From assembly GCF_038396675.1 (NCBI RefSeq), contig NC_088931.1, positions 9,513,501 through 9,577,500 on the forward strand: a DNA stretch of 64,000 nucleotides, given 5' to 3'. The notes below the pieces were generated by a model that was given only the letters and a program-made list of their open reading frames with translations, was not told the origin of the DNA and ran no database searches. Position numbers and translations under genes: made by a program. Below are positions 22,706 to 35,117 of this stretch, piece by piece. This DNA comes from Hydra vulgaris. Taxonomy: Eukaryota > Cnidaria > Hydrozoa > Anthoathecata > Hydridae. Position 1 is the stretch's first letter. Each line of letters opens with the position of its first letter.

Positions 22706-22847
22706 GGAATGCAAGAAGCGAACTTGAGTCAAGTTCGACTTGAATTTTAATTGTAACCAATAGCGGCAGAGTATGGGTTTTAAAAAATTACTCTGCCGCT
22801 ATTGGTTACAATGTAAAGTTCAAGTCGAACTTGACTTCTTGCACTCC
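22706..22847. repeat. Foldback MITE just upstream of PPAT
   Basis: Arms of about 60 bp are near-perfect reverse complements (GGAATGCAAGAAG with CTTCTTGCACTCC; TAACCAATAGCGGCAGAGTA with its complement) around a 15-bp loop. The right arm ends 97 bp before the PPAT start codon, so it lies in the promoter or 5'UTR. Confidence 0.85.
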
Positions 22848-22944
22848 ACGCTTGGAGTTATATTTTGGTTTAGTGACATAAAATAAACGAAAAACTTCTG
22901 TAATTAAACCTGATCATGAGTGACTTCTAACATTTTACCTGAAC

Positions 22945-23069
22945 ATGGGTAATGAGGATGTTTTGAAAGATTCTTGTGCAGTTTTTGGTTGTTCTGTTTC
23001 TCGAGAGTCTTTGAACGAAACCAATGTTTTTCAAACGATTTATCTTGGTTTAATTGCTTTACAACACAG
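22945..23069 (+). CDS. PPAT: PPAT exon 1
   Basis: Encodes the propeptide, the nucleophile Cys11 and GLIALQH. It ends in codon phase 2 (CACAG|GTTACAG) and joins exon 2 to complete the HRGQES motif. This exon was recognised by homology because its open frame is short. Confidence 0.93.
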
Positions 23070-25016
23070 GTTACAGCTAGATATTTTAAATTCGATTTAT
23101 GAAATGCTATAAAATAATATTTTAAAAAAGAAATTATTTTTACATTTATGCAAAGTTGAAATTAATGCCAATTTTCATGGTTCATATAGGTTTTATGTTG
23201 CTGACATGATGTTAACGTTTATATAATAATTTATCAATTTTTCATAACTTTACCAACTTCATAGAAATAAATTATAAACTTTTGTGTTACATGTGTTTAT
23301 TTTTACATATATGACGCTCTACAGTTCTTCAACTATTAGCTTTAAAAGAGTTTTTTATTCAAATCTTATTTTATTTACTTAAATTCTGATTGAAATGAGT
23401 AACACTTTTATTTTATACATTTTTTTTAAAGTTTCAACTTTATTAGCTTTATTTTACCAGGTTACATTGTATTGTCACTCTGCACAAGGCATCAAATATC
23501 AATATCCTTTTTCAAAGTTAGAGGTATTATTTATAGAGCTTGTACCTCATTAGTATATACATCTTTTAAATCATATCAACTTGATTTGCTAGTTGTTAAA
23601 AATGACAAGCTTCTATATTCCTGTTTTTTGACTTCTAACCAAGGTTTTTCTTTGTCTTTACTTTTTTATTGATTTTATTATTGCTATTGTGAAGAATAGT
23701 AGTAGATGTCATCAAAGGTTTCAAAATATTGAAAAAATCAATTTTTATACTGACTTTTTAGTCTTGCTCATACATTACATTCAGTCAAGCGATTTTCTCT
23801 TTCTCCACCACCGCTTTCCATGGGAAGTTGCAAACTATTTCCATAGTTTTGTTTAGTATTGCAAAGATATCTGTTTGAGTAATTTCAAACTATAAATGTA
23901 TTGCGATTGTATTGGACTGTAATAGTAACTGAAAACTGTAATTATATCACAGTTTTCAGACAAAAGCATTCCATATAATTTCTCAATAAAGCAGTAAGTA
24001 TTATCTTCCCCTCTATCACTTGTGTGTAAACAGAGATGTATTGCAATTATTGTTGTTGAAAGCAGCACTTTTAAACAATTGATCAGAATTTCTACTCCGC
24101 AATGCACTTTTTACTTTTGATATGCACAAACATATGCCATTGCAAAATCCACCTGAAGAATTTTTTGCTTTTCCATTTTTCATTTTAAATTTGGCAGCTT
24201 GAATTTTTATTTTACGTGTTCTTGGAATTTAGATAAATAAAATAATAATTCCTTTATTTCTTCATGTTTGACATTCAATTACAATCAAAATATGGGTGCA
24301 CCATATTTTGATTGTAATTGAATGTCCTGAGTCCAGTCTTCTTTGCTCCATTGTCATGACTACTTAGCTGGATTTAGGTTTTTGATTATTTTATAAATTT
24401 TTATGTTTTTATTGTTTTTCAGCATAAAAAAATGCCTAAAAACGATAAATATTTGGTCTATGTTTGAAGAAAAGTAATTAAGACCATTTTACTCATTAAG
24501 AAAAAGTGTTTTAAAAGTATTTTTTTTTATTTTTTTATTTTAAACATCTTTGCTTCCAACAAGGCTGCAAATGTCATGTTAAGTCTCAAATGAAGTGAAA
24601 TTATAAAAAAAATTTAAAAATAGTCATCAATTTATAAAATAAAAACATCAAGAAAAAAATGTATCATTAAAATTTTTTGCTAAATTCCCTATTTTTCATT
24701 TTTAGTTAAAAAGTTCCATTTTTTGTTTGCTAAAATATAAATTAATAATTTAATTATATAATATTTCATTTTTTTTTTAATTTTTATATAATTTTGCTTC
24801 ATTTGAGACCCAACATGACATACTTTTAAAGAACATTTTTTTGATAATACTTGGGACCCTTATAATGTTCAAAGGCCAACAGCAACCCCTAAAAATATTT
24901 TTTATTCAAAAAATTTTTAAATCTAGTATTATTATATAGAATACATTTAGGAGGTGCCAGCAGATATTTTCAAAAAATGTTGTTTTTTGAATCACCTTAT
25001 TATATATGTGTGTGTT

Positions 25017-25096
<80 letters not shown>

Positions 25097-25539
25097 CATG
25101 CATACATATATACAATGCTTTCTACAAAATAAGTGCAGTAAAGTAATTAGTTAATATTTTTTAAACATAGAAAAAGTAACCATATTTGGTTTAGACTTGA
25201 GTTTTTTAGGCCAGGAAAACTTATTCTCTACTATCAACGTATCAATAACAAGTTCATATTACATTGCTTTTTAAATATTCTATTTATTTTTTGTTATATT
25301 TGATGCAGTTAATTTGCCGTGCTTGAACTAGACTGAGCAAGAGGCTCGAAGAGGCTCAGCACCAATACCTAGTTTATCCCGTCATATACATACTCCATAC
25401 TGCAGTAAAAAAGGGCTTTACTACAAACAGCCAAAACCCTAACTTCACACAAATTTTTAAAGCACTAATATTTTTGAAGAAATAATACAGAAAGTGAGAG
25501 ATGCGAATTCAATACCAAATAATGTAACAAATTTAAAAT

Positions 25540-25613
<74 letters not shown>

Positions 25614-28600
25614 AGATAAATGTATAGCATAAAATATAAACAAATAATTTTTTAATAAAAATGACAAAAAATAATAAACTAATATGTAAACCATGTAAAA
25701 TAATAAAAATTATTATATTCTGATAGAAAACCACAAAACTAAGATTACTATTTATACTATTTTAATAAACTTGTAATATTTAAAATAAATACTATTATAT
25801 GTATACTATCGACATATCAATAACAAGTTCATATTACATTGCTTTTAAAATATTTTTTGTATTTTTTGATAAGATTCAAATATTCAAATATGTAGAAATG
25901 GGACGAAATGCAGCAAGTAAAGCAACAAAATGGCAAATAATAGCCATGAAAGATTGGTGTATGAACAGCAACAGAAACAGCTTGAATATTAAAAATTTCT
26001 AAGAACTGCATCAATTTTTTAAAATAGTTTTTGGTATTTAACATATGCAAGATTCAAATGGTTAAAAAAGTCTACAAAACATAAATTGAATGTCTGTAGT
26101 GCTTACAGACACAACGAAAACAGTGAAAAACGTCTTTCTTCAAATACAGTTTAAAACGTTTTAGTTAGGAAAGTTAAAATTGGTTTAAGGATAGAATTAG
26201 GTAGTCTGAATCAACCAACACATCTAGATAGAGGCGCTAGAAAACTGAATGGTAAACATGATGGCTGATCAAAATGAATGGTTGCAGTTTCAGTAAGATA
26301 TGGCGCCTGTCACTACAACTCGTATATTTAAAGCAAGTATGAAAGAAAACAGTAGATTTAACTGACCAGCTTAATTACTAGGTTTGAATCCAATTTAATC
26401 TACTTGGACTTAAATGGACTAAAGTAGGAACTAGATATCACATAGAAAATAGTTCCAACCGAAATTTGATTATCGAAATTAAATAGATTCAAAAAAGATG
26501 TGTAGCTTGCAAAAAAGATAAGTAGCTTGCAAAAAATCATTTTGAATACTAGTATAGACTTGTTTTGATTAATTTTTTTAAACTTATGTTCAATAACATT
26601 TTTATATAGTAATTTATGTTTTAGTACGCAGTATTTTTCTTGTAAATGAATCAAAAATTAATTCAATATCTTTCTTAGTTTTTATTTTATGATTATGATT
26701 TTAAATAAGCTCAATGCAACAAAATTTTTACACATTAAATTTTCTGAAAGGACTTTGTATATATACAAACAGTCTTTAAAATATGCTGAAGTTTTTACTG
26801 GGGGGATTGGCTGAAATTTGTTAGTATTCTTTAGCAAAACTATGCCAAACTTTAAAATTTTACTCAAACTCAAAAAGGTTTTCAAAATGGAATTATTTTT
26901 CATTATTGTCTGATCTTAGTTAGACATATAATGCACTAAATTAGTTGTTAAGTGATTACTATGCACAAAGTTCATTTAACCTTTTTAAATACTTATGTTA
27001 TTAGAAAGACATTAGTAAACATTAGTACTGGTGTTCCACAAATTTAAACAATATGCTTGTTGAACTGGTTTGTAAATTCCCCAGAATAAAGTTTATGTCT
27101 AAAAAACGTTTTACAGTTTTGAATATTCTGCTATCTAAATTTTTTGGCAAAGTTTAATTGTGGTATCTATTGCAGCGTTGTTGATATATTTTTTTATGTT
27201 TATTTTGCTTTAGTTTTTACCTGAATTATCAGTTTATTTTTCATATCTCTATTGTTAATATACCCCTTAAAAAGATGTTAAAATAAGAAATTATAGTTCT
27301 TATTTAGCTTGAAATATTACTGATCTTTTGAAATAATAAAAAATTATTATTTTACCAAGGGCCAAATTAAATATATCAAAGTATGACATTGTTTCAGCCA
27401 TATGTTATCAACTTTAGTTTGATTAGAATATAACTCTTGTAGTATATAAGTAAGAATATAACAAAGAGATATTGCATTGTTTTGAAATTAAAGTTAATCC
27501 AATGACAAGTATACTAGACAGTTCTAATAATTTTTGTAACTGAAAATAATCAGTTGTTTTATTATAAATTTTTGCAGATAAAATATAAACTATGATTTAA
27601 TATTATAGAATTGTATGGTAAATTTTTAACCAATTGTTTTATATCTTTTTTCCTTTAAAGAGGTCAGGAGAGTTCTGGTATGGTATTAAGTGATGGAAAA
27701 GAATTCAGTGTAAAGAAAGGAATGGGTTTGGTAGATAATGTTTATGCTGATGTAACACCAAATGAAAAAGGGTACATAGGCATTGGTCATAATCGTTATT
27801 CTACAACAGGAAAGTCATTGGTGTTGAATTGTCAGCCATTCGTTGTTCACACTAACTATGGCAAAATAGCTGTGGCGCATAATGGTGAACTAGTGAATGC
27901 AGGTAAAATTCGAAAATCTTTGTTAAAACAAGGAATAGGTTTATCTACAGAATCAGATAGTGAGCTTATAACACAGCTTTTAGTTCAAGAACCACCCCAG
28001 GGTGAACAAAACGGTGTAGACTGGGTCTCAAGAATTACCAATCTAATGCAGATCGCTGAATGTTCTTTTTCTTGTGTTATGTTGACTTCCGGAAATGAAA
28101 TATTTGCTTTTAGAGATCCGTTTGGTAACAGGCCTCTATGTATTGGAGAATTGTCTAAAAATACCAGTATTGAATGTGGTGAAAGTAAGAAAGTATGCAG
28201 ACAGTTATCAATGTACATTGTTTCATCCGAGTCTTGTGCATTTACTTCTATAGGTGCAGCCCTTATTCGTGATGTAAACCCTGGTGAAATTATTCGCATA
28301 TGTCCTGATGGAATTCAGTCCTTAGGAATAGTCGGTAGAAACAGAGAAGATTCTCATTCAGCATTTTGTATATTTGAGTATGTTTATTTTGCACGCCCTG
28401 ATTCGTTTTTCGAAGGACAGGAAGTCTATACCGTGCGCAAAGAGTGTGGTCGTCAACTTGCACTTGAAAGTGCCGTAGAAACAGATGTAGTTAGTACTAT
28501 TCCAGATTCTGCAGGTCCAGCTGCAAGAGGATTCTCTGAGAAATCTGGAATACCATATGAAGACGTTTTTATAAAAAATAGATACATCGGTAGGACATTT

Positions 28601-29230
28601 ATTCAACCTAGTTCTGCAGACAGGAAACTTGGTATAACAACTAAGTTTGGGACTCTAAATAGCAACATTAAAGGAAATCGTATTGTACTTATAGATGATT
28701 CTATAGTTCGTGGAAATACAATGCCTCGCGTTATCGAGATGTTAAAAAATGCTGGCGCAAAAGAGGTAATCAATTAAACTTTTTTAATTTCATATTCAAT
28801 TATATTTTTTGTTTATAAATTGTTATTTTACTATGATTTTTTTAGAAACATCTTAAATAGTTTAACCGTATCTTTATTACATTTTATACATTTATTACAT
28901 TACATTTTAAATACATAATTATATATACTAAAAAATACATATATTAAAAAAATAACCTTATTTAAAATGATTCTTTAGATACATATACGAATTGCATCTC
29001 CGCCTTTAAAGCATCCTTGTTTTATGGGTATTAACATTCCTACCAAAGAAGAATTGATTGCAAACGATTATAACTCCTTGGAATTGGCTAAGTATTGGGG
29101 TGTAGATAGTTTGGTATATCTTTCTTTAGATGGTCTGACACGTGCTGTAAAAAAAAATAGTTCTTCTAAACAGGATGGTCACTGTATGTCGTGTTTAACA
29201 GGCAAGTATCCAGTCCAACTGCAATGGTAG
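22945..29230 (+). CDS. PPAT: Amidophosphoribosyltransferase (glutamine PRPP amidotransferase), three exons
   Basis: Joined exons 22945-23069, 27661-28765 and 28979-29230 give 493 residues (human PPAT has 517). It makes 5-phosphoribosylamine from PRPP and glutamine, the first committed step of purine synthesis, in the cytosol. A ten-residue propeptide precedes Cys11, the Ntn-type glutaminase nucleophile (CAVFGC). GHNRYSTTG, AHNGELVN and RDPFGNRPL follow in the glutaminase domain. The PRPP motif RIVLIDDSIVRGNT is at 382-395. Four cysteines (278, 424, 479, 482) match the Fe4S4 ligands of the Bacillus/vertebrate-type enzyme. The start is the first ATG after an in-frame TGA at 22921. Splice sites are canonical GT/AG. 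No frame damage is seen, so it should be functional. It is probably inhibited by purine nucleotides, as in the family. Confidence 0.95.
24270..24326. repeat. Perfect 26-bp-arm palindrome
   Basis: GACATTCAATTACAATCAAA continues to ATATGG, then a GTGCA loop, then the exact reverse complement. It lies in PPAT intron 1. Confidence 0.9.
24571..24821. repeat. MITE-like element with ~50-bp inverted ends
   Basis: The left end ATGTCATGTTAAGTCTCAAA and onward is matched by the complement of the right end (CTTCATTTGAGACCCAACAT). The AT-rich centre also pairs weakly. Confidence 0.7.
25017..25092. repeat. (TA)n array
   Basis: One TTTATA interruption. Confidence 0.9.
25229..25295. repeat. Direct repeat, copy 1 (partner 25802-25868)
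   Basis: TACTATCAACGTATCAATAA and the next 45 bases recur at 25802 with about seven differences. The second copy runs straight into the Tc1 fossil, so this may be a solo piece of the same element's 5' region. Confidence 0.65.
25544..25611. repeat. (TA)n array
   Basis: Uninterrupted TA. Confidence 0.95.
25802..26430 (+). pseudogene. Tc1/mariner transposase fossil
   Basis: The start MGRNAASKATKWQIIAMKDW has the look of the first helix of a Tc1 DNA-binding domain. Near 26270 the frame reads NEWLQFQ-DMAPVTTTRIFK, the region of the second catalytic Asp (normally QQDNAPCHTA). A broken LLGLNPI reading near 26380 represents the SPDLNPIE box. Many stops; the middle is unreadable. It lies within PPAT intron 1 on the gene's strand. 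Confidence 0.6.
27661..28765 (+). CDS. PPAT: PPAT exon 2
   Basis: 1105 bp encoding the rest of the glutaminase domain and most of the phosphoribosyltransferase domain, including Cys278 in the AFCIFEYVYFARPDS motif and the PRPP loop. It ends phase 0 at AAAGAG|GTAATC. Reading on without splicing meets a stop eleven bases later. Confidence 0.96.
28979..29230 (+). CDS. PPAT: PPAT exon 3 (last)
   Basis: Begins after TTCTTTAG. It reads IHIRIASPPLKHPCFMGINI through to GHCMSCLTGKYPVQLQW and a TAG. The three remaining Fe-S cysteines are here. Relative to human it lacks a loop of about 24 residues before the CxxC. Confidence 0.95.
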   Translation: MHIRIASPPLKHPCFMGINIPTKEELIANDYNSLELAKYWGVDSLVYLSLDGLTRAVKKNSSSKQDGHCMSCLTGKYPVQLQW

Positions 29231-30466
29231 ACAGTTAACTATAATAGGAAAGTCATTTGGTTGAAATTTATTAAGTCTCCCAATAACTTCAATAGAATTG
29301 TTAGTTAAATTTTTAGGTACGAATTTTTATGAAACTCATTTCAATTAGTACCAAAATTATAATATCAACGAAGTTGATGTATATATTTCGCAGTTGACGT
29401 ATCAACAATTAGGTAATAACAAAAATTGTAAATACGCAGATTTTTTAACTTCTGATTAATTCTATAATATATTTTTTACAACAAAATTTAGAAACATTAA
29501 TTTCATATGTATTACTTAAAATCTTATAATGTAAAAATTTTTATAGTAACGAAGCTTGTGTGATCATATAGATTTATTGTATATTATTTGACAGATTTAT
29601 TATATATTATTATACGATTATTTGAATAAATAATCGTAATTTATTTTAAAGAATTTGCCATCTTCCCAGTTGCAAATCAGACGAAAGTGACGTTTTTTAA
29701 GTCTTTTCCAGGTTGAATGTTCGTTGCGTATTGTAATATAATTTTTAATACATTCCTACACAAGTTCTTAGTTTTAATGTCCGGCAGTTCCTAGTGTTTT
29801 ATAATGGTCGTAATCTACAAACCCAAAAAGAAAAAAAAAGTATTTGATTTATTTTAATACTAACATTAATACTAAAAGATATGCATCACGGTTGGAATCA
29901 GGGAAATTGAATTGATATCGGAGAAATCTTGAAATGAGTTTTTAATAAAAGAATAATGGCGGGGGAAAATATGTTATTCAAGAAATCATAATTTCATGAT
30001 TCCAACTCAACGTATTTTGAAATCATGGAAATATGTAATAAGAATTAGGATTTGTTGAATATAAAGGCTTATTAAAATCAAACTGACAAGATGTTCAAAA
30101 AGTAAAAAAAATCGTCTAAATATTTATTGATTAGTAAAAGTTTAAGAATCGCAAAGCTGAAATATTTAAGTAAATATGTTTTGGCCCAAATAATTTTATC
30201 GTGTTCTCACGGAGTACAAGAAAATATGTTTATAAAGCTTGAAACATTTCTTTAACAAACTATACACACTTAGAAATCAGGAAATACAAACTCGATGCTC
30301 TCCTTAGTTGTATTATCAATAAAATAAAATTAGTTGCGTATTTCATTTAAGTAGTCAATTCATGAATATAAAAAACTTAAGGCCGTTGCCAAAGTAGCGT
30401 AAAATAATTTATTTTTTTGCTTTTATCACTATTAGGTCTGAACATAAGTTAATACATCTCTAATAT
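29231..30466. other. Intergenic downstream of PPAT
   Basis: AT-rich, with a small hairpin at 29610-29638 (ACGATTATTTGAATAAATAATCGT). No gene or element recognised. Confidence 0.5.
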
Positions 30467-30730
30467 GGGGTCGTCCATAAAGTGCGTACATTTTTATTTG
30501 GACCTCCCTTTTACTTCCACCCTTCCCGCATTTTGTCAAACACTTTTTTGAGTACCCTCCACCTCCCGAAAAGTAGCTACGCTTTTAACCTACCTACCGA
30601 ACATTTTAAGATATTATTTCTAATTCAATGTCTCCTTACATTTATAGTTGATCCACTGCCCCTCATCTTATATACGCCATTCACAAACTCCCTCTTCCCC
30701 TCCTAGCGTACATACTTTATGGACGATTCC
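30467..30730. repeat. MITE with GGGGTCGTCCATAAAGT termini
   Basis: Terminal inverted repeats GGGGTCGTCCATAAAGTGCG and, from the other end, GGAATCGTCCATAAAGTATG bound 264 bp with a pyrimidine-rich interior. There is no transposase inside. The termini look like a widespread family whose superfamily I cannot assign firmly. Confidence 0.75.
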
Positions 30731-31393
30731 TAAGTATGTCTGATGCAACGTACTCTATTTCGCAGATAAAATAAAGGTTTCGGGTTAATTATCAAGTTAG
30801 AACAACTTTTTTTTTGTTTTAACATCCTATTCGGACGAGCCGTGACATTAAATCTGACCCTTATCGCCATAAACCTTGCCCTCATTTGATCTATTTTGCT
30901 TCTTTATAGAAGGGTGCGTTGTTTTAGACAACTGCGACAAGCCCCCAAAAAGCAATCAATTAGTTTTAGTGACCAAAACATCTACTAAAATACTTTTTTT
31001 AAACGTTTGTAATTCAAATCAACTGTGATTCTCCAAGAGGACATTCATAAATTACGTATAAAAATCACTGGTTTTTGGCCTTTCATCCTAAATTAATTTT
31101 AATTTGCCCAATTATCTAGATATGTAAGCTCTAGAAATTGTGAAACATGCATAGTTTGTTCAATGGCTAGATCCAGATTTCCGTATATGAAGAAAACAAA
31201 GAAATTAATAAGTTCGACTTGAATATGTAATATTTGCTTATGTGCAAATATAATTGGGAGAGGAATTCAACATCAATGTTCTGAAATGAATGCATGTACA
31301 AATCTTTCTACTAAAGTATTTAATGCTTTTAAAAAAAATTCAGGATAAAGTCACTTTGAATGTTTTAAGATAAGTTTTAAGATAAATTAAAAT
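30731..31393. other. AT-rich intergenic
   Basis: Nothing recognised. Confidence 0.4.
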
Positions 31394-31700
31394 GCGGTAG
31401 CGGTGTAGTGGTAGTGCGCTCGCTTCATAAGCGAGAGGTTCCGAGTTCGATCCCCACCACGTCCCTGGTAGTACCGCGCTCAACTTGTTTCTCCGCGCAG
31501 CGGCCTTGTTCGTCAAGGTTCGTGTTTCGGAGTTATAGAGTTGAGAGAGGGTTATAACCACAATTAAGTAGCCTCCTCATCTGTAGTGGCCTTTGGGCCT
31601 TGGGGAGGTGAAATAACAAAAAAAAAAAAAAAAAAAATTTGTAAAAAAAAAAATTTGTAAAAAAAAAAATTTGTAAAAAAAAAAATTTGTAAAAAAAAAA
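31394..31700 (+). mobile_element. tRNA-derived SINE with A-rich tail
   Basis: The head folds like a tRNA: A box in GCGGTAGCGGTGTAGTGG, an anticodon stem-loop TCGC-TTCATAA-GCGA with anticodon CAT, and B box GGTTCCGAGTTCGATCCC. About 150 bp of unrelated body follows, then poly-A interrupted by repeated TTTGT. No intact acceptor stem closes the 3' side, so it is a SINE rather than a tRNA gene. Confidence 0.8.
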
Positions 31701-32235
31701 CTTGAGCATGAAATCTAGACATATCTAAATACTGGTAATTTGCTTATTAGATTTATTAGTGTTTTCGAATTGATTAAATCATTAAAAGTATTGTACTATT
31801 TTACTTCTATTTATTTATTTCGTCATTTTACACATTTTACAATGTTATCTATAAATTTAAACAAATATATATAATTACAAGCTGACTGGGGCAAGTAGAA
31901 GTCAAAATGACTTATCATCAAGCCCCTTTGTGAAATACAAAAAAAAATACAATTAAATTTTACATCTTCCAATATTACATAAAAGAGTGAAATTAATAAG
32001 TTTAAAAAAAAAAAAAAAAATTGGTTAGAAATTTTAGAAGGTTAAAAAAGAACTTAAAGTTAAAAAAAGAAGAAATTTAAGATAAAGTTAAAATATAAAA
32101 TAACAAATAAAAAATTACAAATGTACATATTCGTATACATATTAAAGACAATAAACAAAAAAAAAAAATTTAATTCGCTTCATATGCATATACATATTCA
32201 ATACAATATTAAAATTAAATAAAGTACATAAAAAA

Positions 32236-33208
32236 TTAAAAATACAAAATTATTTCGATTTTTTTTTTAAAAAATGAGAGAATATACGTAATGTTTAAAT
32301 TTAGAAAGTGTTTTTTTATAGTTCTTTTAAATGTAGCAATAGATTTTATTTTTTTCATATTTTCGTCAAGAACCGAATTCCACAAGCGTGGTCCCCGGCA
32401 TATAGTCGAGAATTCAGATTTTTTGAGTGATGTTAGTGGGATGTAGTAATTACTCATTGAATGTCTTGTTTCATATTTATGATGCATTCGAGTGAAACTT
32501 TTAAAAAAATATTTTGGAATCATTTCATTTTGAAGTTTAAACATAAATAACAAGTTATGGTATATATTTAGTTTGTATACATTTAGAGCATTTATTTCCT
32601 TGAGTAACGGCTCAGCACTTTCGTATCTACTTGCGCCCAAAACTAATCTACTTGCTTGCTTTTGTTTTGTATAAATAATTTTTAGGAAAGATAAATGATT
32701 GTTTGCCCAGGCAATATTACAATAGTTAATATGACTATGTATAAATGAAAAGTATAAATTTTTTAAACATAAATTATTTAAAAGATGTTTTGTCTTATAC
32801 ATAATCCCCAGGGTCTTTGAAACTTTGTTCTCGACTAGCTTTATTTGGCTTTTCCAATTTAAATTCTCATCGAAAATTATTCCTAGTATTTTCATTGAAA
32901 AAACTCTTTTTATTTTAATATTGTTAATTGTTAGTTCAGGTAATTTGAGTGGAAGGTTCTCGGATTTAGATGACTTAGCAAACAGAATATATTTCGTTTT
33001 TTCAATATTTAATGAAAGTTTTTATTTGCTTCAAACCACTCATTAAGATATATTAATTCTGTATTTACAATATAAAAAATATTTTTTAAATTTGAGTCAG
33101 AAAAAAAAACATTTGTGTCATCAGCAAAACAATATAATTAAGTATTTTTGAAGACAAATAAATATCATTAATATAAATTAAAAACAGCAGAGGTCCAAGT
33201 ATTGATCC
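32236..33208 (-). pseudogene. LINE RT palm end and thumb
   Basis: In shifted frames between 33200 and 32900 the minus strand reads SILGPLLFLIYIND and CFADDTN, the catalytic F-A-D-D box. From 32895 one frame runs 219 residues from MKILGIIFDENLNWKSQIKL through FSFIHSHINYCNIAWANNHL to CRGPRLWNSVLDENMKKIKS. At least two indels separate the FADD box from both neighbours. Confidence 0.85.
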
Positions 33209-34618
33209 TTAGAGAACTCCGCAATTTATTGATTCAAATGGGGAACATGTTAAGTCATATGGTACTCCTTGTTTACGATTTTGTAAATAACATTGCAGCC
33301 ACTTTAAATTGGAGTGAACTACTCCATAATTGTGTAGTTTATAAATTAGAATCTTGTGGTTGACAGTATCAAATGCTTTTGATAGATCTAGAAAAATTCC
33401 GAGTGTGTAACCGTCGTTATCAAAATCATTTAAAATTTGGTTGGCAAGATCAGTTACTGCATGTTCCGTGGAATGGTTGTTGCGAAATCCAAACTGTTTA
33501 TGATAAAAAATGTTGTTTTTTTCAAGATAATTGTACAGTCTGTTGTGCATAATACGCTCTAGTATTTTTGAAAAACAAGAAAGTATGGAAGTTGGTCTAT
33601 AGTTAGATTTTATTGAGTCATCACCGCCTTTGTATATCGGAATTATTTTTGCTAATTTTAGTTGGTAAGGAAAAATGCCGTTTTTTAGGGAAAGATTAAA
33701 AATTTTAAAAAGAGGTTTCTCTATAATATCTGAGACCGCGTTTACAACATCAGGGTTAACTTCATCCAGACCTGCACTTTTATTTGTTTTCAGCATACTA
33801 ATTGCTAGTCGAAGTTCATCAATTAAAAGCTCCGACTCCTCCATGAAGGAATCAGATTTTTTCAAAAAAAATTTTAATGATTTTTTTCCCTCAGGAATTG
33901 CACCGGCAAGCTTTTTTCCTATATTTATAAAAAAGCTATTAAATGTTTCAGCAATTTCTTTATTAACAAAAGCATCTCCTCTATTATCATCTCTTTGCAA
34001 TCTTTTTGGAAGATTATCACTTTTCACAATTCCCACTCCTGTTATTTCTTTAATTACATTCCATGTTTTCCTTGCATTTCCAAATGTTTTATTAAGTAAC
34101 GAAGAGTAGTAATTTTTTTTGGATTGCTTTTTTAATTTTTCAAAAGAATTTTTATATTTTTTGTATTTGATTTCATTTTTGTAGTTCTTTTTTTTTAAAA
34201 ATTTTTGGTAAAGTTTTTGTTTCCTTTTTGACGACTTAATGAGTCCTCTCGTCATCCACGGACTTAACAAATTTTTAGAATTAACAACTTTTTTTATTTT
34301 TGGAAAGGCCTTTTCGTATTGTCTTGTAAACATGTGAATAAAAAAATTGTAGCCATCATTAACGTCATTGCAATCAGTTAAAAGTTCCCAGTTTACTTCA
34401 TGTAAGAGATCACGAAACGTGGCGATTGATTCATTATTTATTTTCCTTACGTATACCGTTTTTGTTTTTATTTTATTCTCAAGGGTTGCAGAATTTATTT
34501 TCATAAAAACTGGAAAGTGATCAGTTAAATCTGTTTTAAAAATACCACTTTGGATTTTAGTCCTTGTGTAATTATTAGTAATAATATTATCGATAATAGA
34601 TGCAGTTGTTTTAGTCAC
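33209..34618 (-). pseudogene. LINE endonuclease end and RT N-terminal half
   Basis: 469 residues, the longest LINE frame here. It starts in the endonuclease tail (SIIDNIITN, then TDLTDHFPVF, the terminal catalytic DH). It passes a basic linker, then RT motifs LKTNKSAGLDEVNPDVVNAV, LKLAKIIPIYKGGDDSIKSN, YRPTSILSCFSKILERIMHN, QFGFRNNHSTEHAVTDLA and GIFLDLSKAFDTVNHKIL, where the first catalytic Asp lies. It ends at a stop inside the CGVxQGS region. Confidence 0.9.
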
Positions 34619-34631
34619 ACGTGTTGGCTTA

Positions 34632-35117
34632 TCATGGAAAAACGCTGTATTGCAAAATCATGGGGAAAACGCTGCATTGCAAAAGTGTATTTATAAAATT
34701 CACGACTTGGTTATTAGCTTTATTATTCAATAAATTAAAATTAAAATCACCTAATAAGTACACATTTTTTTTAATAAGCTTTGGTAGCAAATAGTTTAAG
34801 TGGTTTTCAAATTGATTGTAATTACCGTTTGGCGGTCTATATATTGCAGTTATAAATGTATTTTTATTTGTGTTATTAATTATTTCAATAGTTAATGACT
34901 CACAATCAGCGTCATTTACTTTGAGGTTTTCAACATGTTTAAAAACCAATGAGTTTTGGACGAAAATAGATACGCCCCCGCCATTGCCGTTTTCTCTCGG
35001 TTGATGAATAGGTTTATACCCTGATAATTGAAAGTTAGAATTTATCGCGTCTCGATGACACCAAGTTTCTGTCAGACAGATAATACTAAACTTGTTACTT
35101 ATATTATTTAACATCAA
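34632..35117 (-). pseudogene. LINE AP endonuclease N-terminal part
   Basis: 161 residues with the catalytic words ICLTETWCH (ET motif), NGNGGGVSIFVQNSLVFKHV, FITAIYRPPNG and VYLLGDFNFNLLNN. A short duplicated stretch at its end (QCSVFPMILQYSVFP) and a stop separate it from the next frame. At the DNA level the word ATGGGGAAAACGCTG-type duplication near 34635-34675 is the likely cause. Confidence 0.85.

Larger units (their letters stand above)
23070..27660 (+). other. PPAT intron 1 (4.6 kb)
   Basis: GT...AG intron with acceptor TTTTTCCTTTAAAG. It holds a 57-bp palindrome, an inverted-repeat MITE, two TA arrays, a duplicated 65-bp word and a Tc1 transposase fossil, listed separately. The remainder is plain AT-rich DNA without exons that I can see. 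Confidence 0.85.

Noticed and set aside
27985-28606. Minus-strand frames inside PPAT exon 2
   Set aside because: Antisense shadows of a clearly conserved coding exon.
31394-31465. tRNA-Met-like gene
   Set aside because: The anticodon arm and B box are good, but no matching acceptor stem closes it and a SINE body with A-rich tail follows.
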